A stretch of DNA of 64,000 nt from Cyanodermella asteris (taxonomy: Eukaryota; Ascomycota; Lecanoromycetes; Ostropales; Stictidaceae): NCBI GenBank assembly GCA_900618795.1, contig UYJD01000009.1, positions 124,001 to 188,000 of the forward strand. Direction: 5' to 3'. Position 1 is the stretch's first letter. Each line of letters starts with the position of its first letter. Of the stretch, positions 43,218 through 54,437 are shown piece after piece. A program made the position numbers and the translations under genes. The notes below the pieces were generated by a model. The model had not been told where the DNA came from, made no database searches, and saw nothing but the letters and a program-made list of their open reading frames with translations.

Positions 43218-43810
43218 ATGCGATGCAAATTTTCGTTGACTACTTTTTGCATGACTCACAAGATAGGAGCATGTAAGCTGATCGAACCGCATCGATACAA
43301 CTCGGCTTCAAAATGCTCTGACAATTCGACACTGATTTGGAGGCGAGGTGCAGGCAACGGCAGGGTGCCTTGATTGTGCGGATTCGGTACAGCCAATCTA
43401 GTAGACACTCACACAAACGGCTGATGGCGACCACGAGCTCCTGCAGCGGACGAACAATGGTCTCGCGACCCGATCTTGAAGTCGTTGCTGTTCGAGTGTC
43501 CTGGCTGGTCTTTAATTGGCTGGCCTCCTAGAGTCTCCTCCAACCAGCGGCTAGATTCAGCGCTAGCTACATTCGCCGAACTTCATCAATGAAACTCAAA
43601 GCCAACGTCTGTGCCGGCCCCGAGGTCGCGCATCTCTTTGTCCTTACATATGTTCAAGGATAATCTCGCTCTTTGCAGGAATTTGCCTATCGCGTCGCAG
43701 GAATCTGCAGCGTATCGTTCCTACTTGGCGATAGCAAGTCCGAGGCTCCTTTCCAGCAAAGGAACAGCCCTATTGATCTAACAGCCCGAATAACACCCCA
43801 AATCTCCGCA
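43218..43810. other. Intergenic between two tandem plus-strand genes
   Basis: About 590 bp. The barrel-protein frame is open back to 43,673 without an ATG, so this is taken as promoter and leader. No repeat or RNA gene. Confidence 0.5.
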
Positions 43811-44558
43811 ATGGAGAAAGCAGCAGAGCCCTCGATCACCCAGGTACCAGCATGGGAAACGCCCGCCGGGTACCAGCCGAAATCAGTCCTGCCAGGGCCA
43901 GTCGAATCCACTAACAGTGGTGCAGCAGAGATATCTCGCCCTTCAGCGCGCGCCCAGCTGAAAGGACTTCGGGCATCATTTACCAGCCGCCTCGATAGAC
44001 ATCTGCCGCCACACAAGACTTATACACCAGCAAAGCTGAAACGACGTACTTTCTTGTTGATATTGCTCGGTATCTTTCTTGCGTTGCTGGCGCTCATCCT
44101 AGGGTTGTCGATCGGGCTGACGCGCAAGGACGGAAAAGGGCGCAATTTGCCACTTCCAAATGGCGCCAAGGTATATCACGGCGATCTTACATACTATGCG
44201 CCAGGACTAGGAGCATGTGGAGAGGTCTCGTCTGATAACGACAACATCGTGGCTATTGCGCACGATCTCTTCGACAGCCAGAGCCAAGGGTCTGACCCCA
44301 ACGCAAATCCACTCTGCGGGAGAATGATACGAGCCCAGAGATTTGACTCTCGAGTGGGAAAGACTGTGAGCTTGGATCTTAAAGTTGTGGATAGATGTGG
44401 GTGCTTGTTTAGGCTTTCGCTAGAAGTGCCCCGTTGCTGACTGGTGAGCAGGCGTAGGATGCCAGCCGACGGATCTCGATGTCAGTCCTGGTGCTTTTAA
44501 TCAGTTGGCCGATCCTGATCTTGGGCGCGTTCATGACATGTCTTGGGCATGGATCTGA
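43811..44558 (+). CDS. Membrane-anchored RlpA-like double-psi beta-barrel (expansin/barwin-type) protein
   Basis: Two exons, 43811-44396 and 44452-44558; the 55-nt intron is GTGGGT..GAGCAG. The product has about 230 residues. The first 70 are polar and probably cytosolic, followed by KRRTFLLILLGIFLALLALILGL as a single membrane segment without a cleavage site. An extracytosolic double-psi beta-barrel comes next: YHGDLTYYAPGLGACGEVSS, IVAIAHDLFDS, NPLCGRMI, then across the splice junction VVDRCVGCQPTDLDVS and FNQLADPDLGRVH. Cys and Asp positions match the barwin/RlpA family of cell-wall-active or wall-binding proteins. Reading through the intron instead would truncate the barrel. Most family members are secreted; the membrane anchor here is less usual. 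Catalysis is not implied. Confidence 0.85.
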
Positions 44559-44864
44559 TCGCAGACAAATACCGCGAACGGAATGCTGATGCGGAAGCTC
44601 TTCATTCCATCACTTTCGATGGTCTCCGCGGACTGGCACTTTGCCTCCAGAGTCACACGTGCACCATTGCTCAGGCCCGATTCTTGTTATATGAGACGAC
44701 ATGCAAGAAGCGGAATCTGATCCTTGCCATACACAAGAGCCTACACCCAGCACGGGCAAAGTACGATGTAGGGCGCTTCCGGATGCTCGGGCACTGCCGC
44801 ATGTGGCGCTGGCGGTCCTGCGCTGCTTCACCTGATGGTTCGAAGGTTGAATGAGCACTCTCGT
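44559..44864. other. Intergenic 3' flank of the barrel gene
   Basis: About 300 bp. Overlapping plus and minus frames of 80-103 codons have no family signal. Nothing supported. Confidence 0.4.
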
Positions 44865-45116
44865 TCAGCCGTCACGTACCAGGCCATTCAGCGACAAGGC
44901 CACGCCTTGGTACCGCCCAAAGTCAGTATTGCCTGGAGTCAGAGCGAAGTATCGTGGGAAAATGAAACCGGCGCCTGTCGGGTCCCATGATGCGTTTGAC
45001 ATGACGACCTGAATGTTTCGATCGGGGAGCCGCTCCCGTGATTGGGACCCCCACGCAGTGTCAACAAGAGTGAGCAAGTTCGAATCGACCATCAGATACT
45101 TGTCGGGTGCTACAAG
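44865..45116 (-). CDS. Possible 3' exon or gene fragment, unknown
   Basis: An 83-codon frame directly after a TAG that could be an acceptor (45117-45119). It reads like real protein: VAPDKYLMVDSNLLTLVDTA, RLPDRNIQVVMSN, then FIFPRYFALTPGN and a C-terminal LSLNGLV. An ATG at 45092 would give 75 residues. I recognise no family and cannot find a convincing upstream exon, so it may be the last exon of an unrecognised gene, a gene remnant, or chance. Confidence 0.25.
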   Translation of the reverse strand, partial: LVAPDKYLMVDSNLLTLVDTAWGSQSRERLPDRNIQVVMSNASWDPTGAGFIFPRYFALTPGNTDFGRYQGVALSLNGLVRDG

Positions 45117-46817
45117 CTACGCCAGCGACAGCTTTAGATATTGCTGGCCACGAGTTGCTTAAATAAAGCTGGTATGACAAAAGCGGATGCACCTTGTCAA
45201 TTGTGCATGAATATTGTAAGTACTTCACGTAGCGCAGATCAATCCAATCGACGACAGGCGTCGCTCATTGTCTCTGGAGAAACAGGACATGCCTGCAACG
45301 ACAGAGCAACTTAGCATGGACAATCAAGGTCGTCAAAGCAGTCGGGCGCCCAGGTTCTCGAGCGAGCACACCATGAGCGTCCGCCAGCCAGGGGCATACA
45401 ACCGCCACTGAAGGCACGGGAGTCTGGTTATGCCGTTATGGGAACATTGGACCGCAAAGTCGGATTGTCGAACAGGGAAGTGAGGGCGAACGAGGACAAA
45501 GCGAGCTCGACAGGCCGCGGACAGCAATTTCGGCAGCGGCAGACAACGAAACATTTCCCCAAACTCTAATTCTGCCTTTTCCCCGGCTTCTCGCATTGAG
45601 CTCCGGTTGGCTGCTCGCCCCCACAGCCACCAACCTTCCAGCTTCCGACGACATCAGGACCGTGTCCGAGTATGTACTCCCGTCCCGCTCTGGACGACCT
45701 GCCCGTCGCGTCCCCTACGCGCTGAACATCATGTTCGACGTCCATCGTGAGCATCACGCTTCCCAGCGCTCCGGTTCCGCGATATTTCCCACTACGACCG
45801 AAACGGACGTGCCGGATCAAGGTCTCTTGTCAGATGGGAGCGACTCTACGACTTTCGCCTGTAGAACACAAGGACGTCTTTGATTCGGGCAAGGACAAGT
45901 AGTAGGACCGCCAGGCACAACCGGCCTCTCATGTCGCTTCCTGCTGCTCGTCTGTACGACGCACGCAGAGAGTGAGGCGTGCAGTTGTTTCAGCGATCAG
46001 AATCCTGTGGACGCTGATTCGCGTCGACGACTGCCGTAGTATGTATTGCAACTCGGATTGACTCGTTGACGCTCGGATCCAGAGCTGCTCGCGCCTATTG
46101 AAGCAACTGAAGCAATTGAAGCAACAGCCGAAGAGCGACCGAGGGCCATGGCAGCAGCGAGGACGAGCGCAAAGCACGCCAGCAACAATAGCATAAACAA
46201 GCTCGAAAGCGAAGAGATACTAGTCCATTGACGGAGCGGCGCAGCGAGCTGGCCGTGTCTCTGGCGTGGCTGTCGGGTCGAACGAATGTGTCGGCGTGTC
46301 TCGACTTTGTCTTGCCTCTCGTTCGTTGTTTGCTCACATCGCCGAGTCTGCGCCAAGCAGTAGCGAGCGAGCGACTGCTTTATTCGCTCCCGACATCTCA
46401 TCCAGCTCGCCCAAGCTGCCACTGCGAGACTCTGACACGACCACGGCCACACGTCGCCTTGCTTTATTCTCCTTTGGACGCCTATCAAGCATACTGTACT
46501 CGCCCAACGCGACCCGCCGCCCTGTCCCTGCTCTCACGCTGCCCGCGCATCTTCGTCTCAGTCGCCCGTTCTTGACGGCGTCTCGCGCCTGCGTCTGCGT
46601 CTGCTCCTCGCCCATTCGCTGGCCGGCCATTTGGCCTTATCTCACTCAGAAGAGCACGGCTGGTAGTCTGCAAGGTCTGTTGCAAGCACACTGCTTTCAA
46701 CGGCAGACGGCGGCCGCTGGCTGTCGAGCCAATGCCGATGCCCGCCCAATCCAGCGACAGCGGACCATAGTCATAGCTTTGCTGCTCCAGCCTCGCGCTG
46801 ACGGCGACTGAACGACT
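45117..46817. other. Long promoter and leader region of the RhoGEF gene
   Basis: About 1.7 kb. From about 46,230 the plus strand is C/T-rich with dense short frames on both strands, all without family resemblance. I read it as promoter plus a long 5' leader. No repeat or RNA gene recognised. Confidence 0.5.
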
Positions 46818-49800
46818 ATGGCTCAGATTCCCGACTACGATGTCGACCGTCAAGCTAGCTCTGCCCAGCATCCTCCTCCTTCCCAGACTCCCCAAGAGCT
46901 GTCGCCGTACCCGTCAGAGTCTTATCCATCTTCATCCAACGCTCCTCAATTCCACCAACCCTCCATAACCTCCAACTACAACCACTACGCCTCAAACACA
47001 CAAGATCCCGTGCCGACGGGCAACCATACTCGCTCTACCGACCCTCACGACTTCTACCGACAGTACCGGGACTCGTTCCGCTCTCGTGAATCCGCTGCTG
47101 TTTATGATTTGTCCCACGAAGCGCAGGAAAGCGGGTTGGCCAGTATGACGTCCGTCATGGCTCCGCCGCAGATATCGCACTTCGAAACGAAGACGAGCGG
47201 TCTCCCAGCAACCTCCGTCACCGTGAGGCTGAACAACTTGGCAAAGAAATCAAGCCAGGAAGGCATCGGAAGGAGGGACCACACATCCACGCCTGGTGCT
47301 TTGCGTGGACGCCAAACCTCCCTCAAAGCACTAGTGAGTAAGTTTGAGCAGAGTCCGGACCAAATTCTACCCATGCCGCGATCTGGCTCAGCATCACGAT
47401 CAACATCCACTCATACGAGTCCGGCCACTGCATTCAATTCCCGCTCTTTCCGAGCTCGTACACCATCCGCAAATCCATCCGAAGGCCGATCGAGGACCGG
47501 GCGGAGGATATCAGGTGTGGAAGTACCTCCCTTTGACGGTCACGGCCTTAATCTTAGAAAGAAGAACACGAAGAGGAGCTCGGGGGAACTTGGCGCATAC
47601 TATGGAACATCCACACGCGGCCTTTCGTCGCAAAATGCAAGCACTACACAATCCAACTCCTCGATGGTGAATCTGCCGTCGCAAACGGCCAGCTTGCAGA
47701 TGCCGCTCTTTGGTGAGATCGTCGCGGGTCGAGCCGATCATGGCTGGGGCATTCCTCAAGCACGGCCACGAAGAGGATCCGAAGGGAGCTTGCAAAGACC
47801 CAACTCCATGTTACAGGATGATGCGGAAGCCGAGCTTGCGCCTCGGTTGCTCGAAGCTTGGTATAATGGCCGTCGTCCACCATCATTTGATGACAACGAA
47901 TTCCAAAGCCTGCAAAGCCGCGCAGGACGTTTGCAGCATTCCAGATCACGAAGTGATCTATCAGGCCTTCACTATGAAATCAGGCAGACTGACCCTTCAC
48001 AAGTAAGCATTGATAGAGATATGGGTTCTGTCACACCTACCAGAGCTTCCAGGCAATCTCGACTTCCTGTTCGGACGCGCGGATTCAGCAACCGGCCGGA
48101 GTCGGAGAATCGACTTGCGCACAATGCAGCGGGACTTCACTACCAGCCGCACAATTCAAGATCGAACGGCAGTGCAAATCATTCATCCGATGGCCAGTAT
48201 GCTGAGTCAATAACTCCACGAAAATCGCCCCGACGAAGAACTTATCAAACCAGCCCACGCCTCGGCGCATTCGTCAACGATGTTGGTATTCCGGAGCCCG
48301 CCAAATCGCCACCTTTGAGAAGTTCGAGGACGCGACAAAGCATGGCCACAGCGTCGACAGCTAACTCGCGAAATAAGGTCGTTGACCGTGCCTCGACTAT
48401 TGGTGCAGGTCCATCTCAAGTAGCCAGCAAAATCCCCAAAGCGCTGCCAGAGCTTGGTGGCATCGATTTTGCAGCCCGCCGCGAGCGCATTCAGCGAGCC
48501 TTCTCAAAGTCTGTTGAGGCCAAAGAAGCCGAGCAAAGGAGGTCTCTAATGTTGGAAGCCCATCGACGGAGGAAAGAGGAGAGCGAGGTACCACCAGTAC
48601 CGACCATCGAGCAACAACACTTGCAAGGTTCTGAGACGCCTAGAGATGGAAACGATCAGCCAGCAGGCATTTCGGATGCAACTGATCCCGGTTTGACTGT
48701 TGATGTTGCTCGTGCCTCGAACGTGCCACAAAGCATGCGCCGTGATTCTGCCGATGACAGCCCAACCCTGGGTGCCTTGAATTTGCTGCCAACACGGAAC
48801 CCTGGACCATCGAGTCCCACAGACACTGATCCAAGGTCAAGCTTCGCATCGTCTGGAACATACCTGGAGGATGAAGCGCAGAGTAGCACAGCTGATCAGC
48901 GTGAGTTTCACGGAGAGCTCAGCGCCCACCCTAACGTCGAAGGCGTCCACATCGTCCTCGGCGCCGCTGATGGAACCGACCATGGAGACCATCCGACAGA
49001 CAGTCGGTGGAGTATGAGCTCCTGGGCATCTTCTAACGATTCAAACAGTCGCTTTTCAGTGGACCGAACCGATGCGAGGTTAGAGCGTATCAACGAAGTA
49101 CACGACCATCACGAGCACCAACAGGGCCACGTTGCGCAGGACTCATTCTCCACTAATAGGACCAGTCAGCCAGACCAACGTCTCTGGTCGCCAGAAGTCG
49201 ATACCTCTGCAAATACAAGCACGTCCAGCATGCCGAATTTTGGCCGAGAGACGATCAAGCCATCCGGAAGCGCGACATTGGCGACACCTCCTAACGCACA
49301 TCTCGACCGACAAAATCCGAAGCCGTCGGATCCGACCGTTGTCTCCCGTGAGAGCCTTGATCCGGCCACTGCTGGGAACACGGCGGCCAGATTCGACCAA
49401 CGTGCCAGTCTGGTCAATATTGCCGATTTTGCGGCTGCGTCACCTTCCATCAATGATTGGATCGCACACCAAGCCGAAGATACACCAGTCGAGGAGAGGA
49501 GCAAGTATTCGTTTAGCGAACGTGCTGCACAAAGTACCTCACAAAAGCCCACCGGCTTGCGTCGTCCAGGAAGCCGTCCCATCACCCCGAAAACCGCCCC
49601 GAGTCCTCAGCTTCCTGAGATCAAAGGGGCTGGAAGTGACTGGGGAATCGTTGATAATCGATCCTCATCACCCATGAAAGCAACCAGTGCGAGGAGTGAC
49701 TATCAAGGCCCAAGAACACCTGCTCCATCGAGGAACGTTTCCGGCCCTATTAACACCATCGCGCAGGAGTCGACAGATGTTTCTGCTCCGGTACACACGC

Positions 49801-52496
49801 ATCCTGAATCGTCATCGCCAAGACGAGACTTGATCTCAAAATACAACGTGAAGACCGACCCTTATGACCTGCAGGCCGCTGGTGACCGCCTTGCCGTGCA
49901 TCCCCCTTCGACCCGCCCTGACCTCAATGATGACGATCTGGACTCGAAGAACAGCTCAAGACCTGTTTCACAAAGCCAGGGCCCCACTTCCACTCAGCCA
50001 CAACCTTCAAAGACCGTCTCCCAGGCTGAACAAGAGAAGCGGGATGCAGACGACAAGCGACTGAAGAGACGGAAGAATATCATCAAGGAGCTTGTTGATA
50101 CAGAATCGAGTTTCGGTCAAGACATGACAGTGGTCGTGGACATCTATAAGGAGACATCCCACTGCATCCTACAGAATCCAGAAGACGTCAAGATTCTCTT
50201 CGGAAATGCTGCTGAAATAGTGCGATTTTCTATGCAGTTCCTTGACGCCCTCAAACTGTCTTCCAATACCGTCTACAAGCTGCCACGATCAAAGCGATGG
50301 AGGAGCAAGCGCGATAGTTCTGCAACAGCTGACAGCAGCAACGGCGACGAGTCCTCTTCTATCAACAATTCTGATTTGACAGAAGACGAGCGCGACCGTC
50401 TGACGAGCATTGGTCAATGTTTTGAGAAACACATGACGCAGATGGAGACGATCTATACGGAATATCTCAAAAACGCGGAAGCTGCCTCTGCCAAACTTGT
50501 CCAATTGCAAAAATCCGACAAGGTTCAGATCTGGCTGTCAGAATGTCGGTCTTACGCACATGACCTGACGACAGCGTGGAGTCTTGACAGTTTGCTTGTC
50601 AAACCCGTCCAAAGGCTTCTGAAATACCCTCTTCTCCTCCGTGAACTGATTGAGGTCACACCCGAGAACCATCCGGACTTTATGCTTCTGGATAACACAT
50701 CCAGAGAGATCGTTGGCCTCAGTCAGCGTATCAACGCAGCGAAGAAGCGTGCAGATCTTGTAACACAGGCTACAGAAAAGGTTGACAAAGGTCGCAAAAA
50801 GTCTGAAGAAGAGCCACGCAACGTCTTTGCCAGGACTTTTGGGCGAAACAAGGAAAAGTTCCGCAACCAAGTTGGACTTCATGATATTGTGCAAGACAAG
50901 GCATACAACATTCTGGCTGACAAGTTTGGTAGCCACTTCTTTCAGGTACAGGTCGTGATGCGGGACGTCGAAGTATACACAGTCGATGTGCAGAATTGGG
51001 TTCAACAGTTTGACGACTTCGTTGGCGGCATCGAGCAGTTCATGGACGTCGCACCGAGTTCATATCCCGAGGTGGAAAGTAAATGGCGGATGTCAAGGAA
51101 CATTGTGCGCGAAATCCAAATGACGGCGCTGCCTGACCACCTTGGTTCCGTCAGGAAGTCTGTCATTGAGCCTATGGCTACCCTCCTCAAGCTATACGAC
51201 GGGCCTCAAAAGATGATGGAGAAGCGGAAGAAGCGAATTCTCGACCACGCCCGTTGGAGAGCGTCTCTCGAGACTGGATCGAAGATCGACAAGAAGACGG
51301 TTGACCATGGTGAGCAGTTTGCTGCCCTGAACGACACCTTGAAGGACGAATTGCCGAAGCTGTTCTCGTTAACAAAAACTTTGGTTGAAGCGTGTCTGAA
51401 CAGCTTCATCCAGTTACAGCTTCAGTGGTTAGTCCTCTGGCGTCGGAAATTGTCATCGGCGATCGACATGCGCAAGCCTCCCATGGGAGGCAAAGATATC
51501 GTCGACTCGTTTACCGGCGACTTCAAGTACATTGAGGCACAAATGTCGAATCTGGGAGTCTGCAATGGTTCGCTTCTTGCTGATGACGGCGCCGCTCTCA
51601 GTCCTTTCAGTATTGGGCAGAACTCGTCCGCCACGACCCTTAATGGCGATGGTTCATCTTCCAGACAGACCAGCTTAACCTACGACGACACCCGTGATGC
51701 GCGGATGTTAGTTGGCCAGACTTCGAACAATCGCAACCGTGCTGCTTCGGCGCACAGTCAGCATGCGTACGCCAACAATGTACCATATTACCCAGCTGCC
51801 TACGCCCAAGGTCCCGCGAGCAGACATCGCACCAACTCAACAGCATCTGGCCGCAGTCGGGAGCAGACTTGGTCGACTAATTTTAGTCATTTGCAGGTCA
51901 GCTCGCCTCTCGGCGGGGCGCCTGTCTCTGGTCGTCCTTCCTCCCAAAGTCAGCGCACTCAAAGTGGTCCATACGGACAAGGTTATGATCCGAGCTCTTA
52001 TTCGCGCTACAGTGAAGACTCGACTAGAACTAATTCTCACTGGTATCAAGGCCTGCCTGGACTTGGAAGCGGTTCCCGCAGCTCGGAGAGTGGCTTTGGC
52101 ATTGGAGCCGCCCTCGCCGGAGCGTCCGGCGCTGCTGCTGCTCCGGCAAACCCACGCGGCTCTGCGATTTTCTCTTCCGCAATGCCCCCAGGAGACACTC
52201 CACCGCAGTCCGCATTGCTGCAACAGAACGACACCATTGCTGGAAATGACAGACACGCTACTGGGACCCAGTCACAGTACAACGTCTTGTTCCTTGCTGC
52301 TTCGGTGTACGAGTTCAATATTGACAGAGCTAGGAGTGAGGCGGGCTATCCATACCTCACGTACGCTGCTGGTGAGATCTTTGATGTGATTGGTGAAAAA
52401 GGAGAGCTTTGGCTGGCCAAGAATCAGGATGATCCATCGAACACTCTAGGCTGGATCTGGAACAAGCATTTTGCGAAGCTTGCCACCGAGTCTTGA
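46818..52496 (+). CDS. DH-BAR-SH3 Rho guanine-nucleotide exchange factor (Cdc42 GEF, Gef1/Tuba-like)
   Basis: A 1892-residue single-exon protein. The first 1080 residues are disordered and rich in Ser, Pro, Arg and His, with many possible phosphorylation sites. A DH (RhoGEF) domain spans about 1085-1300 (IIKELVDTESSFGQDM, then LLVKPVQRLLKYPLLLREL, the signature helix). A BAR domain follows, about 1345-1560 (LHDIVQDKAYNILADKFGSH, LPKLFSLTKTLVEACLNSF). After another disordered Gly/Ser/Tyr region comes an SH3 domain at about 1822-1892 (LFLAASVYEFN, YLTYAAGEIFDVI, LGWIWNKHF). DH followed directly by BAR is the architecture of S. pombe Gef1 and animal Tuba, which activate Cdc42 at sites of polarised growth and septation. 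The GTPase target is inferred from architecture. Confidence 0.9.
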   Translation: MAQIPDYDVDRQASSAQHPPPSQTPQELSPYPSESYPSSSNAPQFHQPSITSNYNHYASNTQDPVPTGNHTRSTDPHDFYRQYRDSFRSRESAAVYDLSHEAQESGLASMTSVMAPPQISHFETKTSGLPATSVTVRLNNLAKKSSQEGIGRRDHTSTPGALRGRQTSLKALVSKFEQSPDQILPMPRSGSASRSTSTHTSPATAFNSRSFRARTPSANPSEGRSRTGRRISGVEVPPFDGHGLNLRKKNTKRSSGELGAYYGTSTRGLSSQNASTTQSNSSMVNLPSQTASLQMPLFGEIVAGRADHGWGIPQARPRRGSEGSLQRPNSMLQDDAEAELAPRLLEAWYNGRRPPSFDDNEFQSLQSRAGRLQHSRSRSDLSGLHYEIRQTDPSQVSIDRDMGSVTPTRASRQSRLPVRTRGFSNRPESENRLAHNAAGLHYQPHNSRSNGSANHSSDGQYAESITPRKSPRRRTYQTSPRLGAFVNDVGIPEPAKSPPLRSSRTRQSMATASTANSRNKVVDRASTIGAGPSQVASKIPKALPELGGIDFAARRERIQRAFSKSVEAKEAEQRRSLMLEAHRRRKEESEVPPVPTIEQQHLQGSETPRDGNDQPAGISDATDPGLTVDVARASNVPQSMRRDSADDSPTLGALNLLPTRNPGPSSPTDTDPRSSFASSGTYLEDEAQSSTADQREFHGELSAHPNVEGVHIVLGAADGTDHGDHPTDSRWSMSSWASSNDSNSRFSVDRTDARLERINEVHDHHEHQQGHVAQDSFSTNRTSQPDQRLWSPEVDTSANTSTSSMPNFGRETIKPSGSATLATPPNAHLDRQNPKPSDPTVVSRESLDPATAGNTAARFDQRASLVNIADFAAASPSINDWIAHQAEDTPVEERSKYSFSERAAQSTSQKPTGLRRPGSRPITPKTAPSPQLPEIKGAGSDWGIVDNRSSSPMKATSARSDYQGPRTPAPSRNVSGPINTIAQESTDVSAPVHTHPESSSPRRDLISKYNVKTDPYDLQAAGDRLAVHPPSTRPDLNDDDLDSKNSSRPVSQSQGPTSTQPQPSKTVSQAEQEKRDADDKRLKRRKNIIKELVDTESSFGQDMTVVVDIYKETSHCILQNPEDVKILFGNAAEIVRFSMQFLDALKLSSNTVYKLPRSKRWRSKRDSSATADSSNGDESSSINNSDLTEDERDRLTSIGQCFEKHMTQMETIYTEYLKNAEAASAKLVQLQKSDKVQIWLSECRSYAHDLTTAWSLDSLLVKPVQRLLKYPLLLRELIEVTPENHPDFMLLDNTSREIVGLSQRINAAKKRADLVTQATEKVDKGRKKSEEEPRNVFARTFGRNKEKFRNQVGLHDIVQDKAYNILADKFGSHFFQVQVVMRDVEVYTVDVQNWVQQFDDFVGGIEQFMDVAPSSYPEVESKWRMSRNIVREIQMTALPDHLGSVRKSVIEPMATLLKLYDGPQKMMEKRKKRILDHARWRASLETGSKIDKKTVDHGEQFAALNDTLKDELPKLFSLTKTLVEACLNSFIQLQLQWLVLWRRKLSSAIDMRKPPMGGKDIVDSFTGDFKYIEAQMSNLGVCNGSLLADDGAALSPFSIGQNSSATTLNGDGSSSRQTSLTYDDTRDARMLVGQTSNNRNRAASAHSQHAYANNVPYYPAAYAQGPASRHRTNSTASGRSREQTWSTNFSHLQVSSPLGGAPVSGRPSSQSQRTQSGPYGQGYDPSSYSRYSEDSTRTNSHWYQGLPGLGSGSRSSESGFGIGAALAGASGAAAAPANPRGSAIFSSAMPPGDTPPQSALLQQNDTIAGNDRHATGTQSQYNVLFLAASVYEFNIDRARSEAGYPYLTYAAGEIFDVIGEKGELWLAKNQDDPSNTLGWIWNKHFAKLATES

Positions 52497-53245
52497 GACA
52501 ACGCTTCAGAGCTCAGCTTCTTGCGATCGGTGCAACAGATGAGCGAGGAGATCGGATCCTTGCAAAGGGCTGATTGATCACACTTCTTGAAGATTCCATC
52601 AGGATCCTGAACCTCCCTGCCATGCATCGCATCAAGGCGTCAATCTTTGCGATTTTTTATTTTGTCATTTTTCCGCAAACGGCGTGGCGTTATGGGCATT
52701 CGCAAAGGATAACGGGCATGATGCATGTATTAGGTACATGATAGATGATGATGACGAGCAAAGACGATTCGTCATATTTAACACGGCTACTTTCGATAGA
52801 TGATTATCGCACTTGTGCAGTGGGTGGGAATGTGTGAGCACCTGATGCAGGAACGTATCTACTGTAACCGATAAGCACTATCAATGCTACTCTCTCCGGT
52901 CACATCACCCCAGCCAAGTTGATAAGCAACAACATAATTCAAATGCCACTACAAAAGCTCATCAACCCTATTGCAAGCTTCAATGTGACTCGCTTCCCAT
53001 GCATATTGCGGCATTCATGCTGAATAAGCATCGTCATTGGGTGTGTGGTACTTGACTGACAGCACGACTCCGACACCGGCAATATGGAAGTACAAGCTAA
53101 CGCTCGGTGCTACACGATTGAGTACCCTGTCTTGTCAATTGATGAGCTGCGTTTTCCTGAGCTAGTGCAGACAAAGACAGAAATCTTCCACAAACCGTGG
53201 CCTGTTTGAGAGAGTACAAATTGCTTCTCGTTCGTCCGATTCAAC
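52497..53245. other. Intergenic between RhoGEF and aminotransferase genes
   Basis: About 750 bp, moderately AT-rich in the first half (3' flank), with no coding frame of interest. It includes the promoter of the aminotransferase gene. Confidence 0.5.
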
Positions 53246-54437
53246 ATGGTATTCCCGCCGCCACCGAAAAACACCATCGGTACGCACCAATAGCGCCGCA
53301 TAGCACTGACAACCGCTGACAGAGAATTCAGATTGGTCCAACATCGGCTTCAAGATCCACGATGTGAACGGCCACGTGCAATGCCAGTATAGCGCCTCCA
53401 CCGGCGCGTGGTCGGAGCCCAAATTCGTCAAGGACCCCTACCTGCGTCTTCACGGCTTCATACCCGGTCTGAACTACGGCCAGCAATGCTACGAGGGCCT
53501 CAAAGCCTTCCGGCAACCAGACGACAGCGACATCGCCATCTTCCGTCCGGATCAAAACGCAAAACGCATGCAGCACTCGGCCGAGCACGTTTCCATCCCC
53601 CCAGTCCCCACCGAGCTGTTTGTAAAATGCGTCAACCTGGCCGTTGGCCTGAACGCAGAACATGTTCCTCCTCACGAGACTGGTGCAGCAATGTACATTC
53701 GGCCGCTGTTGTTTGCGAGTCAGGAGCAGCTTGGCCTGAATCCGCCTTGTGACGAGTATCTGTTTTTGGTCTATGTGACGCCGACGGGAGTCTACCATGG
53801 TGTGCATCCGATCGACTGCTTGATCTTGGAGGAGTTTGACCGTGCGGCTCCAGATGGCACTGGCTCCGCGAAAGCCGGTGGCAATTACGCACCTGTGATG
53901 CGGTGGAGTGAGATGGCGAGAAAGCAAGGATTTGGAATCACGCTGCACCTCGACAGCAAGACGCGCAGCGTTATCGACGAGTTTAGCACCTCTGGGTTCA
54001 TTGGTATCAAGAGGACCGGTGAGGGAGACAGTGAGTTCACTCTTACGGTCCCCGACAGCAAGAATGTCATTAGGAGTGTCACCAGCGAAAGCGCCTACGA
54101 GATAGCGAAGAGCTTGGGGTGGAAAGTCGAGAGGCGCGAAATTCACTACGACGAACTGAAGGACTTTACAGAGGTCATCGCGGCAGGAACAGCAGCGGCA
54201 CTGGTACCTATCAAAAGCATTACCATGCGAGGCAGAGGTGACAAGTTTGAGTATGCCGGCCATGACGGTACTCCCGGACCTGCATTGACGAAGCTGCTGA
54301 GTACGCTTAAAGGGATCCAACAGGGGAACATCAAGGATCAATTCAGTTGGCTGAGTATCGTGAAGGAGCCTAAAGAATTTGTCACTGACGAAAAAGACGG
54401 ACATCAAGGAGCAGGCTCAGTTGATGCTTTGCCATGA
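53246..54437 (+). CDS. Branched-chain amino-acid aminotransferase (class IV PLP enzyme)
   Basis: Two exons, 53246-53279 and 53323-54437; 43-nt intron GTACGC..CTGACAG. The 382-residue product interconverts Leu/Ile/Val and their 2-oxo acids using PLP. It has the family order: IPGLNYGQQCYEGLKAFR, YIRPLLFAS, LFLVYVTPTG, the PLP lysine in GSAKAGGNYAP, then GFIGIKR and EVIAAGTAAALVPI. The usual E-x-x-G-x-GTAA motif reads EVIAAGTAA, as in the fungal BCAT-like group that includes TOXF of the HC-toxin cluster. No clear mitochondrial presequence is visible; the N-terminus is MVFPPPPKNTI. No other cluster genes lie next to it, so a primary-metabolism or accessory role cannot be separated. Confidence 0.88.

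Noticed and set aside
53328-54407. 359-codon minus-strand ORF opposite the aminotransferase
   Set aside because: It mirrors a well-supported sense gene almost base for base; its translation shows no family motif and is explained by codon bias on the sense strand.
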